NCBI GenBank assembly: GCA_964528605.1
Contig: CAZGSV010000019.1
Coordinates: 1-40,635 of the forward strand
Length of the DNA stretch: 40,635 bases
Source: CAZGSV01 sp964528605
GTDB lineage: Bacteria > Armatimonadota > Zipacnadia > CAZGSV01
Direction: 5' to 3'
In this document: piece by piece, positions 17,764-26,612 of the stretch
Layout: each line of letters starts with the position of its first letter
Position numbering within the stretch: the first letter of the stretch is position 1
The notes under the pieces: generated by a model
What the model was told of the DNA's origin: nothing
Seen by the model: the letters and a program-made list of their open reading frames with translations, nothing else
The model's database searches: none
Program-made: the position numbers and the translations under genes

Positions 17764-20304
17764 CTACTGTTGCGCGAGCGCCCCCTGCCAAGGCGCAAGA
17801 TCCGTCACGAACTCGTAGGACTGGGACAGCCGGATCGTTTCCCCTGGCGGCAGCTCGACCGTCTTCGAGAACAGCTCCGGATTCACCCGCCCCACTCCCG
17901 CATCACTGTTGAGCAGCAGTTGCGCGACCTCGCTGGGGTCGAACCTCTGCACCAGCGCCCAGCCTTCGGTAGGCTGCACAACCGCCCACTCGCCACCGCC
18001 CGCCTGCTGCGGCGTGAAGAACTGGTCCTTCTGCCCCTCCAGCGGCAGGCTAACCGCCTTCCAGCGGCCGTCCGCCTGACGCAACACGACTCTAGTGCTG
18101 GGCAGAACGCGGCATGCGAACGCCGGGTGCACTCGCAGCATCAGCTCGTCCGCATGGTCGCCGATGTTGGTCAAAGACGACTCTATCGAGAACCGCGCGC
18201 CCTGCGCCGGTATCCTTATCTCCCTGGTCATGCGGCCGTGCTGCGGCTGCATATCCGCCCACAAGGTCACCACCTTGGTGCCGTCCGCCAGTGTCTCCTG
18301 CTTGGCCTGGTATTCCTCCAGCCAGCCCTTGTGGCGGTACTCCTCGCCCAGATACTCCTCGTAACCGTCCACCTCATCCACGGTCGCGAACTCCATCCCG
18401 GGCTGGTAGACCAGGTCCCGGCCGCTTGCCTTGTCCCTGAGGCTGAAAATCCTACCCCCGAGACCCGGCAGAAACACGAACTCCAGCGCCGCGTTCTCGA
18501 CCTTCAGGGCCGGATACGAGGCCGGCGCCCGCTCGCGCATTTCGGCCTCAAAGCCGCTGATGTCCGCGCCCTCACGGATCTGCGTGATCCCCGCCTGTCG
18601 CGCCACCCGCATGAACTCATCCAGCAGGTTGAGGTAGCCTTCCCGCCCTGCCGCGTTCAGGGCCTCCCCGTCAAACCTTAGCCGGGGCCCGCGGCGCAGC
18701 GCCACATACTGGAGCGGCAGCCGGACCACCTGCACCCGCTCCAAGAACTGCCTGCGGCCAGCGCACGCACGCTCCGCCTCATCGAAGAGTTCATTCGCCA
18801 TCTTCAGCATGTCGTCCGACAGATACGGAGCGTCCGGCCCTGTCCAAATGACAACGTGAATGTTGTCCTTCTCCACCTTGTCGTGCATCGCGCGCAGGTA
18901 CTTGTGGATGGGCTCGGCAGCCGGGCCGTAGTAATACTGGAGGAACTCGTGAATGGCCTTCTCCTGGTCGTAGTCGGGGTTCCACAGCAGTTTGGCCAGC
19001 AGGTAGGCGCGCAGTTCCGCCATCTCGCCGCCGCCGCCCGGGGCATAGTTGCCCTCCTCAAAGATGCCCGCCACTCCGTGATCCGCGAAGAACTCGATGT
19101 TCGGCTTGAGCGCCCGCAGGTTGGGGAAGGGCATGATGTAGTGGGCGAAATCAGTGACGTAGTCCCAGATGTAGAGGCGGTCCGTCAGTTTCGACCAGCC
19201 GACTATGTCATCGCGGAACGAGGCGTTCACCGGGCAACTGTCCAGCGGGTGCGCGAAGCAGCATTCGATGCTGCACAGGCGCACGATGACGTTCTCCCGC
19301 GGTTTGATGGTCTTGGGCGGTTTGCGGGTGTACTGGTAAGCCAGCGTGTCAATGGCGTGCCCCGGGAACTCCTTCTCAATCCCCTCGGCGATCTGGTTCA
19401 CAAAGTCAATCACCGTGGCCGCGTGCGTCCCCTCGCGTTCGTCCAGCGCCTTGCAGTTCGGACACTCGCACCAGCCGCCCCAGTCGTTCTGCGCGACCGA
19501 ATGGATGGTAGCGCCGGGGTGCTGCCGGATCATCTCCTTGATCTTCTCGGTCACGAGCCGCACGACCTCGGGATTCGTCAGACACAGTTGCGTGTGGTCG
19601 GCCGGGCGCTTGCCGTCAATCATCGAGTAGTACTCCGGGTGCTCCGCGAAGTACTGCTCCGGCGGCAGCAGCGTGTAGAAGGAGTGCACGAAGGGACAGT
19701 AACCGACCTTCCCTCCGCGCGCTTCGTCCAGATGGGAATGGCACCCGTTCATCCGGTTGCGTGCGGCAAAATCCGCATCAAAGGCGCCGGTGTAGAAGTC
19801 CTCCCGATACTCAAAGCGCGGTACCTGTTGCACGTCTATGTTGGGCACCGCCAGTCGCCGCCGGTAAGGGATGTGGCTCACCTTGGAACTGAACCACCGG
19901 CACCCCAGGCAGTCCTCGAGGAATGTGTACACCGCGTACATCGAGCCTCGCAGCCTGCCGCCCGCCAACACCAGATGCGGGTCCACCGTCTTGATGACGA
20001 ATCCCTCTTGCCCCAGTTTCTGCCAGGGGATGTCCAGTTTCAAGGAGGCCAGCGCCGGGCTGTCCCCGACCAGTATCATCGGCCCGCTCGCCGCCTCGGT
20101 GCGCACCGGGAACTCCGCCCCGGTGATCTCCTTGAGGAACGCCTGTAGTTCCTCCGCCCCGTGTTTCTCCGAGGGCGATGCCTCCAGCGAGATCACGATC
20201 GTGTAGTCCGTCTTGCCGGCCTTCGCCAGCATCACGTCCCCCGCCGCCGGCGCGCTCGAGAACGCCACCAGCACCGTCGCTGCTACACACAACAGCCTAG
20301 TCAT
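17764..20304 (-). CDS. Secreted DUF4838 protein with C-terminal beta-sandwich (putative glycan-active)
   Basis: 846 aa, ATG 20304 with GGGAGG nine nt upstream. Signal peptide of about 20 residues (LLCVAATVLVAFSSAPAAG). Residues about 30-150 resemble the GH20/GH67-type N-terminal domain (AAEEL-like GAEELQAFLKEITGAEFPV, and YAVYTFLEDCLGCRWFS). The DUF4838 barrel follows, with HSFYTLLPPEQYFAEHPEYY, SVAQNDWGGWCECPNC, and FEEGNYAPGGGGEMAELRAYLLAKLLWNP. The last 230 residues look like a galactose-mutarotase-type or beta-sandwich domain (LEFVFLPGLGGRIFSLRDKASG). The family is common in Planctomycetota, Verrucomicrobiota and Armatimonadota and is thought to act on polysaccharides. Catalytic residues are not assigned here. 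The upstream thermonuclease gene is co-directional, 63 nt away. Confidence 0.85.
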   Translation of the reverse strand: MTRLLCVAATVLVAFSSAPAAGDVMLAKAGKTDYTIVISLEASPSEKHGAEELQAFLKEITGAEFPVRTEAASGPMILVGDSPALASLKLDIPWQKLGQEGFVIKTVDPHLVLAGGRLRGSMYAVYTFLEDCLGCRWFSSKVSHIPYRRRLAVPNIDVQQVPRFEYREDFYTGAFDADFAARNRMNGCHSHLDEARGGKVGYCPFVHSFYTLLPPEQYFAEHPEYYSMIDGKRPADHTQLCLTNPEVVRLVTEKIKEMIRQHPGATIHSVAQNDWGGWCECPNCKALDEREGTHAATVIDFVNQIAEGIEKEFPGHAIDTLAYQYTRKPPKTIKPRENVIVRLCSIECCFAHPLDSCPVNASFRDDIVGWSKLTDRLYIWDYVTDFAHYIMPFPNLRALKPNIEFFADHGVAGIFEEGNYAPGGGGEMAELRAYLLAKLLWNPDYDQEKAIHEFLQYYYGPAAEPIHKYLRAMHDKVEKDNIHVVIWTGPDAPYLSDDMLKMANELFDEAERACAGRRQFLERVQVVRLPLQYVALRRGPRLRFDGEALNAAGREGYLNLLDEFMRVARQAGITQIREGADISGFEAEMRERAPASYPALKVENAALEFVFLPGLGGRIFSLRDKASGRDLVYQPGMEFATVDEVDGYEEYLGEEYRHKGWLEEYQAKQETLADGTKVVTLWADMQPQHGRMTREIRIPAQGARFSIESSLTNIGDHADELMLRVHPAFACRVLPSTRVVLRQADGRWKAVSLPLEGQKDQFFTPQQAGGGEWAVVQPTEGWALVQRFDPSEVAQLLLNSDAGVGRVNPELFSKTVELPPGETIRLSQSYEFVTDLAPWQGALAQQ

Positions 20305-20367
20305 CTGTGCAAACCTCCCACTCAGTCTCGCGCGCGAATGATGTCCCAGGCCGCCCGCCAGCGCAAA

Positions 20368-20958
20368 TCACCCCCCAGAGCCCCTGCCCTGCCTCTGATT
20401 CCCCGCCGAGATGGCCCAGATCCCTTTCCTCTCTCGCTTCGCGTTGACCTCGTCCTCGCGCCACTCTGTGGCGGCCTGAACGTGGCATGGCTGATAGTCA
20501 GCGATCCGCGCCCAACCCTGGGCCACGACACGCCGGTTGAGGTTGACCCATTTGCCCTCCTCGCGAAAGTAGACCACCGCCCGGCACCGCCCGTACCGGT
20601 CCCTAGGCGTTATCGGGCAGACGTCCAAGCGCACCTGCTTCCCCTTGACCCGCTCCGCCACGAAATCCCGCGCCTCGAAATAGGTGGGCTCGCCGTACTC
20701 CTGCGCGTTGATGCCGATCATCCTGATGGGGCCGTGGCGCTGGGTGTGAATCGTGTCCCCGTCCACCACCCGCACGCAGCGGTCGCTCACCAGTCGCTCT
20801 GGGCCCGCCACGCCAGGGCGAGCCGGCGCCGGATAGACCAGATCCCTCTCTGACGCCGCACGCCGGGGCACGCACCCGGCCGTGAGCGCTGCCGCAATCG
20901 CGACAAGGGCTAAGAGCCGTCTCCAGACCACGCCCGGATTATAGCGCACTGCAACCAT
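20368..20958 (-). CDS. Lipoprotein thermonuclease (SNase/TNase-like)
   Basis: 196 aa from ATG 20958. An earlier in-frame start exists, but this one has GGTGGGG upstream and yields a proper lipoprotein signal ending in LTAGC. The SNase OB-fold covers residues about 60-185: VRVVDGDTI, IRMIGINAQEYGE and DRYGRCRAVVYF. These hold the Arg, Glu and second Arg that correspond to catalytic R35, E43 and R87 of staphylococcal nuclease; the acid sits in EYGE instead of DTPE. Expected to be anchored outside the membrane and to degrade DNA or RNA with Ca2+. Followed at 63 nt by the DUF4838 gene, likely the same transcript. Confidence 0.87.
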   Translation of the reverse strand: MVAVRYNPGVVWRRLLALVAIAAALTAGCVPRRAASERDLVYPAPARPGVAGPERLVSDRCVRVVDGDTIHTQRHGPIRMIGINAQEYGEPTYFEARDFVAERVKGKQVRLDVCPITPRDRYGRCRAVVYFREEGKWVNLNRRVVAQGWARIADYQPCHVQAATEWREDEVNAKRERKGIWAISAGNQRQGRGSGG

Positions 20959-21035
20959 CGGCCCCACCAAGTCGTAACAGCAACGGTGCTGATACACACT
21001 CAAACTGGTAGCATTGTCTCCAGAGGCATGCGGCA

Positions 21036-21710
21036 GTGGCAGACATAATCGTCATTCTCTTCCTCCTGTTCTTCGCTCTGCCGCTTCTCCTGCGCTACTT
21101 GGCGCGCGCCCGCGGCCGCTCCCCTCTCGACATCCTGCTCACCATGTCCAATCGCCGGCAACCCTGGACCCATGACTGGCCGCAAGGAGCCGCCTCGGAG
21201 CCGGAGGACCGCATCATCTGCCCCGCCTGCGGCGCCACCAACTTCACCAGCGAGAGCGCGTGTTGGCAGTGTCAGCGGCCGCTGACCCGATTCCGCAGGA
21301 CCACGCGCGTGGCCCAGAGCCTCCAGGCCAGTACCACCTCGTTCCAGATCAGGCAGGTCACCTACGACGGCCGGACCGCCATCCAGTTCTCCGACGGACG
21401 GGGCCGCCGCCACATCTTCCCCTCGTGGGACCAGGCCCCCCCCGCGGTGCTCCAGGAGATCGAGAAACTGCCCGAGCCCATGCGATCGAATCCGAAGGCC
21501 GAGATCGCCCGCCAGGCTCAGTCGGCCGTCTCACCGTCTCCGCGGCCTCCGCTGTTGGCAGGCCAAGGGCCCCCACGCCCCAACGCGCCTCAGCCCGAAC
21601 CCGCCGCTCAACAGCCCCCCGCGACGCCGCAACCGCAGCAGGCCGCGCCCGAAGCCGACCAGAAGCAGCAGCAACCCTCTGAAGAGCAAGCCCCCTGGCT
21701 CGAACTGTGA
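21036..21710 (+). CDS. Membrane-anchored zinc-ribbon protein with Pro/Gln-rich tail
   Basis: 224 aa, GTG start with AGAGG nine nt upstream. N-terminal transmembrane helix (IIVILFLLFFALPLLLRYL), then a zinc ribbon with two C-x2-C knuckles (CPACGATNF and CWQCQ), then a short folded stretch. The last 70 residues are dominated by Pro, Gln and Ala and are probably disordered. I do not recognise a named family. The layout suggests a cytoplasmic-facing or secreted scaffold. It runs divergently from the thermonuclease gene with a 77-nt gap. Confidence 0.7.
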   Translation: MADIIVILFLLFFALPLLLRYLARARGRSPLDILLTMSNRRQPWTHDWPQGAASEPEDRIICPACGATNFTSESACWQCQRPLTRFRRTTRVAQSLQASTTSFQIRQVTYDGRTAIQFSDGRGRRHIFPSWDQAPPAVLQEIEKLPEPMRSNPKAEIARQAQSAVSPSPRPPLLAGQGPPRPNAPQPEPAAQQPPATPQPQQAAPEADQKQQQPSEEQAPWLEL

Positions 21711-21864
21711 CACCCCCTCCAGGCGCAGGGGACGGAGTGCTGTAGGGCAATGGCGCCTTTTCAGCCCCTGTTGTGCGCACGAAACCTGAGTGCTAACCTG
21801 CCTGCAGGATGCGCACGCGTCCTGACAGTGCGAAGCAATCGCGCCTCGCAAGGGGGCAGAGGCA
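21711..21864. other. Intergenic region before the cyclic-nucleotide-binding gene
   Basis: 154 nt. A TTGTGC with a TAACCT 17 nt later could be a weak promoter, but both boxes match poorly. No gene-sized frame is convincing here. Confidence 0.3.
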
Positions 21865-22302
21865 ATGGTGACCGCTGACCGGCTCGGCCGCTGTGACTTC
21901 TTCCAGGAGATCGACCCCTCGCTGCTGGAAGCCCTCGGGCGCTACTTCGACGTCGAGCAGCTCCCGGCCGGCCAGACGGTCTTCGAAGAGGGAGCCCCCG
22001 GCACCCACCTCTACATCGTCGAAGAGGGCAGCCTGGAGGTCGTCAAGCCCGACATCACCGGCGCCGAGCATGTCCTCGCGGAACTGCGCCGCGGCCAGGT
22101 GGTAGGCGAAATGGCTGTCATGGACCTGCGCCCCCGCTCGGCTACCGTCCGCGCCAAGGCCGACACCACCCTCCTCGCCATTTCCCGCGACGACTTGCTC
22201 AAGATGCTGCAAGAAGCGCCTCGAGCAGCAGCCGCCCTCATCCTCGGCGTCGCGCACTCGCTCTCGGAGCGGCTGCGCATCTCCTCCCCGCGCCTGCTGT
22301 AG
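21865..22302 (+). CDS. Single-domain cyclic-nucleotide-binding (Crp-type sensor) protein
   Basis: 145 aa, ATG with AGGGGG eight nt upstream. A complete cNMP-binding beta-roll: LYIVEEGSLEVVK, then the phosphate-binding cassette GEMAVMDLRPRSATVRA (Glu and Arg in the usual places), then a C-helix (LLKMLQEAPRAAAALILGVAHSL). There is no DNA-binding helix-turn-helix, so it is a stand-alone sensor and not a Crp regulator. It ends 10 nt from the convergent E2 gene. The ligand (cAMP, cGMP or none) cannot be decided by eye. Confidence 0.88.
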   Translation: MVTADRLGRCDFFQEIDPSLLEALGRYFDVEQLPAGQTVFEEGAPGTHLYIVEEGSLEVVKPDITGAEHVLAELRRGQVVGEMAVMDLRPRSATVRAKADTTLLAISRDDLLKMLQEAPRAAAALILGVAHSLSERLRISSPRLL

Positions 22303-22312
22303 CGCGCCGCCC

Positions 22313-23281
22313 TCACCCAAGCAAAGCGGCCGGCGCCTCCATCACCTGCTTCAACTCGCCCACAAAACGCGCCGCGTCCGCCCCGTCCATCGCGCGGTGG
22401 TCGCACGACACCGTCACGCGCATCACCCGCGCCACCTGCAACTCGCCGCCGCGTACCACCGCCTCCTCCCACGTCCTGCCCACCGCCAGAATGGCCACCT
22501 GCGGCGGATAGATGATCGCGGCGAAAGACTCCACTTGGTACATGCCCATGTTGCTTATGGTGAACGTGCCCCCCACATACTCGCGGGCGCTCAGCCGCCC
22601 GCTCCGCGCGCGCTCCACGACCGCCGCCGTCTCTCGCGCAATCTCCGCGAGCGACTTGCGCTCACAGGCGCCCACAACGGGTATCACTATCCCCTCCTCG
22701 GTCGAAACCGCGACCCCGATGTTCACCTGTTCATGCACAAGCAGCCGCTCTCCCTGCCAGGTGGCGTTGAGTTGCGGCACGCGCACCAGCGCCAGCGCTA
22801 CCCCCTTCGTCACCAGGTCATTCAGGCTCACCTTCGCGCCTTTGCCGGGCTCCTGATTCACCTGCCGCCTCAGTTCGACGGCGGCGTCCATTTCGATCGC
22901 CGCCGTCACGTAGAAGTGCGGTATCTGTTGCTTGCTTGCGCTCACCAGCCGCGCGATCGCCTGCCGCATGGGGGACAGTTCACGCGTGACCGCCCCCGCC
23001 TCGCCGCCTCGGGCCCGGACCGGTGTCTCGCTGACCTCTTCGCCCGGCTCGCCCAGATAGGCAATCACCGTTCCCACCTCAGCCTCTGCCCCCTCGGTGA
23101 CCAGGGTCCGCAGCAGCACCCCGTCGGCCGGCGCCTCCACCTCTAGCGTCACCTTCTCCGTCTCAACCTCGGCCAGCGGTTCGCCCTTCCTGACCGCATC
23201 CCCCTCGCGCTTCACCCACCGCAGCAACCTGCTCTTCCGGATGTCGAACCCCAGTTGGGGCATCTCAACTGCTAGAGCCAA
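22313..23281 (-). CDS. Dihydrolipoamide acyltransferase (E2) lacking the peripheral-subunit-binding domain
   Basis: 322 aa. Starts at TTG 23281, supported by AAGGAGGG six nt upstream. One lipoyl domain (residues 1-78) with the lipoylated Lys43 in VETEKVTLEV. After a linker of only about 25 residues comes the CAT-fold catalytic domain (about 100-322), with HxxxDG in CDHRAMDGAD (His295, Asp299). Normal E2 chains have a 35-residue E1/E3-binding domain between these parts; none is visible here. Short E2 chains of this kind could come from pyruvate, 2-oxoacid or acetoin complexes. The lipoamide dehydrogenase gene lies 63 nt upstream on the same strand. No E1 gene is in the window. Confidence 0.88.
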   Translation of the reverse strand: MALAVEMPQLGFDIRKSRLLRWVKREGDAVRKGEPLAEVETEKVTLEVEAPADGVLLRTLVTEGAEAEVGTVIAYLGEPGEEVSETPVRARGGEAGAVTRELSPMRQAIARLVSASKQQIPHFYVTAAIEMDAAVELRRQVNQEPGKGAKVSLNDLVTKGVALALVRVPQLNATWQGERLLVHEQVNIGVAVSTEEGIVIPVVGACERKSLAEIARETAAVVERARSGRLSAREYVGGTFTISNMGMYQVESFAAIIYPPQVAILAVGRTWEEAVVRGGELQVARVMRVTVSCDHRAMDGADAARFVGELKQVMEAPAALLG

Positions 23282-23344
23282 CGCAGTCCCTCCTTGCGGC
23301 CCCCATTCAGCCGTGCGTGCCGCCGCGATGTCAGCGCAAGCCGG

Positions 23345-24754
23345 TCAGATGTGCAGCGCCCGCCCTTGACTGGCGTACACCGCTTCCGCGAGCGCTTCCG
23401 TCATCGTCGGGTGCGCATGGGCCAGCCCCTCCACATCGGCCACAGTCGCGCGCAACCGGCGCAGCACCACCATCTCGCCCAGCAACTCCGCGATCTCGTG
23501 CCCAATCCCCTGTATGCCGAGTATCCGGCCGTCCCGCGCGTCGGTCACGACCTTCATGAAGCCCTCGAGGTGGCCCGTGCAGACGGCCCTGCCGTTCGCG
23601 GCGAACGGCGAGCGCCCCACCTTGATCTCGTAGCCGCGCTGCACCGCCTGCGCCGCCGTCAGTCCCACGCTCACCACGTTGGGCTGGCAGTAGACGGCGC
23701 GCGGCACGTCCTCCGCCGCCACCGGCACCACCTCCCCCCCCGAGAGCGCCGCCACCGCTCGCAAGCCCTCCGCATAGGCCGCGTGCGCCAGGAACGGAGG
23801 CCCGCTCACGTCGCCCGCCGCGTAGATACCTGGTACGCTGGTCTCCATGCAGGGGGTGACCGCGATAGCCCCCTTCTGCACCTCGACCCCGACCGCCTCG
23901 AGGCCTATGTCCTCCACGTTGGGCGCCACCCCCCCCGCCAGGAACACCTTCTCCGCCTCGACAGTGAGTTCCCGCTCCCCTTGACGCAACGCCACCTCCA
24001 CCAAGCCGTCTTTGCGCTTGACCCCCTCCGCGCGCGTGCCTGTGAGCACCCGCATGCCCATCGCCGTCAGCGCCTTGCGCAGTGCGGCGCCAACCTCTTC
24101 GTCCTCCCCCGGCACGATCTCCGTCATCATCTCCACCAGTGTCACCTGGCACCCGAAGGAGGCGAAGAGATAGGCGAACTCGATGCCGCTGGCGCCGCCG
24201 CCGATAACCACGAGCGACCTCGGCGCCTCCGTCAACTCCAGCATCTGGTGGTGGTTCACCACGCAGCGACCGTCGTACGCAATGCCCGGCATCGGTTTGG
24301 GCCTGGCGCCCGTCGCTATCAGTATCTTCTCCGCGCGCAGCGTCGGGCCGCTGTCCCTGACCTCCACCGTCCTTGTTCCGCTCAGCGCGCCCGTGCCCTG
24401 GAAAACCGTCACTCCATTCTTCTTCAGCAGCGACTTCGCTCCCGAGGTCAGACGCCGCACTGCTTCCCGGCTGCGCGCCTGCGCCTCCGCATAGTTGACC
24501 TGCAGCCCCTCGCAATGCAGGCCCACCCTCCTGGCTCGCCGCATCTCGTTCAGGATGTCCGCCGCCCGCAGCAGCGTCTTGGTCGGAATGCAGCCCCAGT
24601 TCAGGCAGGTGCCACCCACTTCCTCCCGCTCGACCAGTGCCGTCCGCAGCCCCAGTTGCCCCGCCCGAATCGCCCCCAGATACCCAGCAGGGCCGCCGCC
24701 GACTATCACTAGATCGAAAGCCTCTTGGGCCGACCTCTCCTCTTCAGGTGTCAT
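23345..24754 (-). CDS. lpdA: Dihydrolipoamide dehydrogenase (E3)
   Basis: 469 aa. ATG 24754 is chosen, with GAAGG upstream; a longer start adds a non-homologous 14-residue leader. FAD-binding DLVIVGGGPAGYLG, redox-active disulfide GGTCLNWGCIPTK (Cys50 and Cys55), NAD-binding VIGGGASGIEFAYLFASFG, ATGARPKPMPGI, and dimerisation-domain active site HAHPTMTEAL. All catalytic elements are intact. It reoxidises the lipoyl arm of the neighbouring E2. A -35/-10 promoter lies about 80 nt upstream, so the E3-E2 pair likely forms its own transcript. Confidence 0.93.
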   Translation of the reverse strand: MTPEEERSAQEAFDLVIVGGGPAGYLGAIRAGQLGLRTALVEREEVGGTCLNWGCIPTKTLLRAADILNEMRRARRVGLHCEGLQVNYAEAQARSREAVRRLTSGAKSLLKKNGVTVFQGTGALSGTRTVEVRDSGPTLRAEKILIATGARPKPMPGIAYDGRCVVNHHQMLELTEAPRSLVVIGGGASGIEFAYLFASFGCQVTLVEMMTEIVPGEDEEVGAALRKALTAMGMRVLTGTRAEGVKRKDGLVEVALRQGERELTVEAEKVFLAGGVAPNVEDIGLEAVGVEVQKGAIAVTPCMETSVPGIYAAGDVSGPPFLAHAAYAEGLRAVAALSGGEVVPVAAEDVPRAVYCQPNVVSVGLTAAQAVQRGYEIKVGRSPFAANGRAVCTGHLEGFMKVVTDARDGRILGIQGIGHEIAELLGEMVVLRRLRATVADVEGLAHAHPTMTEALAEAVYASQGRALHI

Positions 24755-24832
24755 CGCATCCTTCACCCCCGTGCACGCGCGCGCCGACAGCCCCACTTAA
24801 CCCGCACCCGTCGGCTGGGTCGCGCGGAGCAC

Positions 24833-24861
24833 ACCATATCCGCGACGGCGCCACTGGTCAA
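24833..24861 (-). promoter_or_regulatory. Sigma-70-type promoter of lpdA
   Basis: On the minus strand, TTGACC (24861-24856) and TATGGT (24838-24833) are separated by exactly 17 nt. This predicts a start near 24826 and a leader of about 72 nt before lpdA. Boxes match the consensus 5/6 and 4/6. Confidence 0.6.
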
Positions 24862-24944
24862 CGCTGCGCCCCGCGTGCGCGCCGCCGGCCAGTACGCTAC
24901 CATGCCTTGTCTCAACTTGCGCACATAGGACGGAGTGACCCCGC

Positions 24945-25466
24945 TTGATCTCACCGGACAGGCCGACGCTCGACACCCTCTTGCTCTGGCTCGATCACTA
25001 CGGCGTTGCCGTCAACCAACTGCTCGCCGCCGCTGACCAGGAACTCCTGAACCGCCGCGTACATGCCGGGCTGCCGACTTTGGCCGAGGTCGTCGCCCAC
25101 CTAGTGGTGACCGAAAGCCTCTACGTGCGTCACGTGCTCGGCGACGAGCACCTGCCCGCGAGCGCGCCCGCCCACATCGAGACCACCTGGGACCTGCAGT
25201 CCCCTCCCGTCACCGTCAACGGCCGCACCCTCCTCGACTCCGCCGGCCGCTGCCCCGGCGCCCAGATCCTCATCGAGGCCCACCTCGAAAGCCACGGTGA
25301 CCTGCGCGGCCGTCTCGCCGGCGCCGCCGACGTCCACCTCAATCACCAGTACTTCGGCCCTTACAATCGCAGCGACACGCTAGCCGGCATCCTCGCCTAC
25401 CTCATCGCCCACGAAGGCTATCACCTCAGCGAACTCCGGGTCATAACCACGCTGGCCTCCACCTGA
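24945..25466 (+). CDS. DinB-superfamily protein
   Basis: 173 aa, TTG start with GGAG nine nt upstream. Four-helix-bundle DinB/YfiT-type fold with the metal triad layout: a histidine in EVVAHLVVTE (near residue 51) and an H-x3-H in AHEGYHLSELR near the end. These proteins are typically metal-dependent thiol S-transferases or of unknown role. No partner gene is adjacent, and the next gene is convergent. A classical DNA-damage-inducible role is not implied by the name. Confidence 0.82.
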   Translation: MISPDRPTLDTLLLWLDHYGVAVNQLLAAADQELLNRRVHAGLPTLAEVVAHLVVTESLYVRHVLGDEHLPASAPAHIETTWDLQSPPVTVNGRTLLDSAGRCPGAQILIEAHLESHGDLRGRLAGAADVHLNHQYFGPYNRSDTLAGILAYLIAHEGYHLSELRVITTLAST

Positions 25467-25493
25467 GCGCGCCTCCTGCAGCAGCCAGGCCCG

Positions 25494-26612
25494 CTAGCCC
25501 TCGCGCTGGTACGCCTCCAGGACGGTGTCTTCGTAGGCGTGGGCGCGGCCGGTGAAGACATCGCGCACCTTGACGGGCTGCCGCGTGAGCGCGCTTTCCA
25601 AAGCCGCGAACGACACGCACACCGCGCGCAGGCCCTGCTCGCCATCAATCTCCGGCTTGCGGCCCTTGCGGATGGCCTCGGCGAAGTCCACCAACTCGCT
25701 CGCCACCGTGTCTTTGCGCACCTTGGGTGCAAACCGCGCCACCAGTTCATCGGAGGAGAGGGGCTCCCGCCCGTCAAGGTGAACCGTGTTGTCGAGCACG
25801 CAGCCCTTGGAGCCGTAAAGGTAGAAGAGCCCGAAGCCCTTGCCGTGCCCGGCCCAAGAGCAGAACCAGTGCCCCAGCGCCCCACTCTTGAAGCGCAACA
25901 CGGTCGCATCCGCGTCCTCGGCCGTCGGGCGGATCCGCCTCTTCCCGTCGGTGCGCACTTTCTCGAAGCGCGCGTTCATCGAGACCGCCTCGTCCACCTC
26001 GCCCATCAGATACAGGAAGAGATCGGCGTCGTGCACCCCGTTGTCAAAGATGGGGCCGGCGCCGCCCAACGCCTTGGAGTGGCGCCAGGGCGTGCCGCAG
26101 AAGATGTCGCTGCCCACGCCGGCGAACTCCTTGAGCGCAAAGTAGACCTCGCCGACGAGCCCGCCCTCAATCGCCCGCTTGAGCGCGCGGTTCCAGGGCG
26201 AGAAGCGATAGTTCTCCGCCACGCAGAGCGTCACGCCCGCCTTCTTCGCGGCCTGGATCATCTTGCGACCCAGCCCTGGCGTCAGCGCCAGCGGCTTCTC
26301 CACGATCAGGTGCTTCTTGGCCTTCATCACCGGAATGCCGATCTCGTGATGGCCCGCGTGGTGCACCACCAGGTTCACTGCCTCCACCTTGCCATCCGCC
26401 AGCATCTCGCGGTAGTCAGTGTAGACCGCGCACTTCCCGCCTAGCGTTTGCTGCGCCTGCTCCGCGAAATCATGAGCCCTCTCCCACACCACGTCGCACG
26501 CCGCCACCACCTCGAACGGCGCCTTCCCCTCCTCCTTGAGCGTCGCCAGCCCACGCAAGTGGCCCCGCGCCATGCCTCCCGTCCCTACGAATCCCATCTT
26601 CAGTCTTGCCAT
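25494..26612 (-). CDS. Gfo/Idh/MocA-family NAD(P)-dependent oxidoreductase
   Basis: 372 aa, with GGAGGTG before ATG 26612. N-terminal Rossmann motif GFVGTGGMARGH (about 7-18), the EKP catalytic-lysine motif at 105-107, and a C-terminal alpha/beta domain with GPIFDNGVHDADLFLYLMG, where the His-Asp pair near 200 forms the usual substrate site. Family members oxidise or isomerise sugars and inositols. No sugar operon lies next to it, so the substrate is unknown. The DUF4838 gene elsewhere in the window is a loose thematic link only. Confidence 0.9.
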   Translation of the reverse strand: MARLKMGFVGTGGMARGHLRGLATLKEEGKAPFEVVAACDVVWERAHDFAEQAQQTLGGKCAVYTDYREMLADGKVEAVNLVVHHAGHHEIGIPVMKAKKHLIVEKPLALTPGLGRKMIQAAKKAGVTLCVAENYRFSPWNRALKRAIEGGLVGEVYFALKEFAGVGSDIFCGTPWRHSKALGGAGPIFDNGVHDADLFLYLMGEVDEAVSMNARFEKVRTDGKRRIRPTAEDADATVLRFKSGALGHWFCSWAGHGKGFGLFYLYGSKGCVLDNTVHLDGREPLSSDELVARFAPKVRKDTVASELVDFAEAIRKGRKPEIDGEQGLRAVCVSFAALESALTRQPVKVRDVFTGRAHAYEDTVLEAYQREG

